DNA from: Megasphaera paucivorans
Lineage (GTDB): Bacteria > Bacillota > Negativicutes > Veillonellales > Megasphaeraceae
Direction of reading: 5' to 3'
DNA: 64,000 nt
Assembly: GCF_900103535.1 (NCBI RefSeq)
Contig: NZ_FNHQ01000007.1
Span: 1-64,000 of the forward strand
The position numbers were made by a program, and so were the translations under genes. Positions 63,647-64,000 of the stretch are shown here, in pieces (positions within the stretch are counted from its first letter, which is position 1; every line of letters starts with the position of its first letter). The notes beneath the pieces were generated by a model that was not told where the DNA came from, searched no databases, and saw only the letters and a list, made by a program, of their open reading frames with translations.

Positions 63647-64000
63647 ATGAAAAATGTTTCAATTGCACTGTTGGGGTGCGGTACTGTTGGAAAAGGAGTC
63701 ATTGACTTGTTGGCTATGAATAAGTCGTTAATCGAAGAACAGCTGGATACGGCAATTAGTATTAAAAAGGTACTTGTTCGTGACCTGAAAAAATATAAGC
63801 AAATGAAGTTGCCAAAAAACATTGCGATTACCACTGATTTTGAAGATATTATTAATGATGATGAAATTAAAATTGTTGTTGAAGTCATGGGCAGTGCAGA
63901 TTTTGCGAAAAATTGCATTGAAAGTTGTTTTTTAAAAGGGAAAAGTGTTGTCAGTGCAAATAAAGATTTGATTGCTGATTATGGAATTCCTTTATTGAAA
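63647..64000 (+). CDS. hom: Homoserine dehydrogenase, 5' part (runs off the window)
   Basis: 118 residues visible and the frame is still open at 64000. NAD(P)-binding loop LLGCGTVGKGVIDLL and the conserved SANKDLIADYG identify homoserine dehydrogenase, which reduces aspartate semialdehyde to homoserine. ATG 63647 (with in-frame ATGs at 63641 and 63644) follows GAGGGGAGAG. It lies 15 nt after the ACT protein gene. Confidence 0.9.
   Translation, partial: MKNVSIALLGCGTVGKGVIDLLAMNKSLIEEQLDTAISIKKVLVRDLKKYKQMKLPKNIAITTDFEDIINDDEIKIVVEVMGSADFAKNCIESCFLKGKSVVSANKDLIADYGIPLLK

Noticed and set aside
1-64000. CRISPR arrays, prophage, integrases or toxin-antitoxin pairs
   Set aside because: None seen on reading both strands; the only mobile-element trace is the fragment at 1-276.

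Overview
The window comes from a diderm Firmicute, most likely class Negativicutes (a Veillonella/Megasphaera/Dialister relative; genus not decided). The core gene order is Firmicute: 6S RNA-rarA-ftsK, rimO-cinA-recA-recX-rny, scpAB-rluB-cmk-plsC-ispH/S1-der-plsY, rsmD-coaD. Yet it also carries an outer-membrane programme with lipid A acyltransferases (LpxD, LpxL-like), BamA, TamB, a TolC-like channel, OmpH/Skp chaperones and an MlaEFD lipid transporter. Nearly all genes lie on the + strand; the only clear minus-strand gene is a HAD phosphatase at 33301-34059.

Layout. 1-276: end of a probable ISLre2-type transposase. 485-2761: B12-dependent ribonucleotide reductase. 2758-7833: a perfect-consensus promoter and a T-box leader feed serC, serA, a histidine-phosphatase-family gene and serS, so serine synthesis and seryl-tRNA charging are coupled. 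The leader has one decoding domain but two successive T-box/terminator modules. 7923-10182: a cysteine-rich unknown protein, transaldolase-like protein and GlpX. 10600-15231: murA, an mreB/mbl-like gene, a secreted biotinyl-like domain without the biotinyl lysine, and an S55 (SpoIVB-type) peptidase.

15359-33225 is an 18-kb outer-membrane assembly cluster with one strong promoter: mlaE, mlaF, mlaD (ending in a predicted beta-barrel), tolC-like, tamB, a sigma-70-type sigma factor, a one-TM protein, bamA, an unrecognised envelope protein, three OmpH-family genes, lpxD and an lpxL-like gene. The sigma factor, the one-TM protein and the orphan envelope protein are the best candidates for undescribed parts of an envelope-biogenesis system.

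34096-47459: divergent promoters for the HAD gene and 6S RNA, then rarA, ftsK, a short RodZ-like protein, a YgiQ-family radical SAM enzyme, an orphan solute-binding protein, rimO broken by one extra base in an A7 tract, cinA, recA, recX and rny. The rny leader contains a strong terminator just before the ribosome-binding site. 47586-48007: five tRNAs (Asp, Phe, Gly, Cys, Leu). 48149-56742: scpA (apparently almost leaderless) through plsY, including an IspH-S1 fusion. 56810-64000: rsmD, coaD, a coiled-coil protein, a TrmH-family methyltransferase, larB, a stand-alone LarC C-terminal domain, RNase HIII, a ChbG/YdjC deacetylase, a sugar-nucleotide epimerase, an ACT-domain protein and the start of homoserine dehydrogenase.

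Calls rest on reading motifs, start sites, hairpins and gene order by eye; no database search was run. Start codons were often moved inward to the nearest codon with a good Shine-Dalgarno (SD) sequence.
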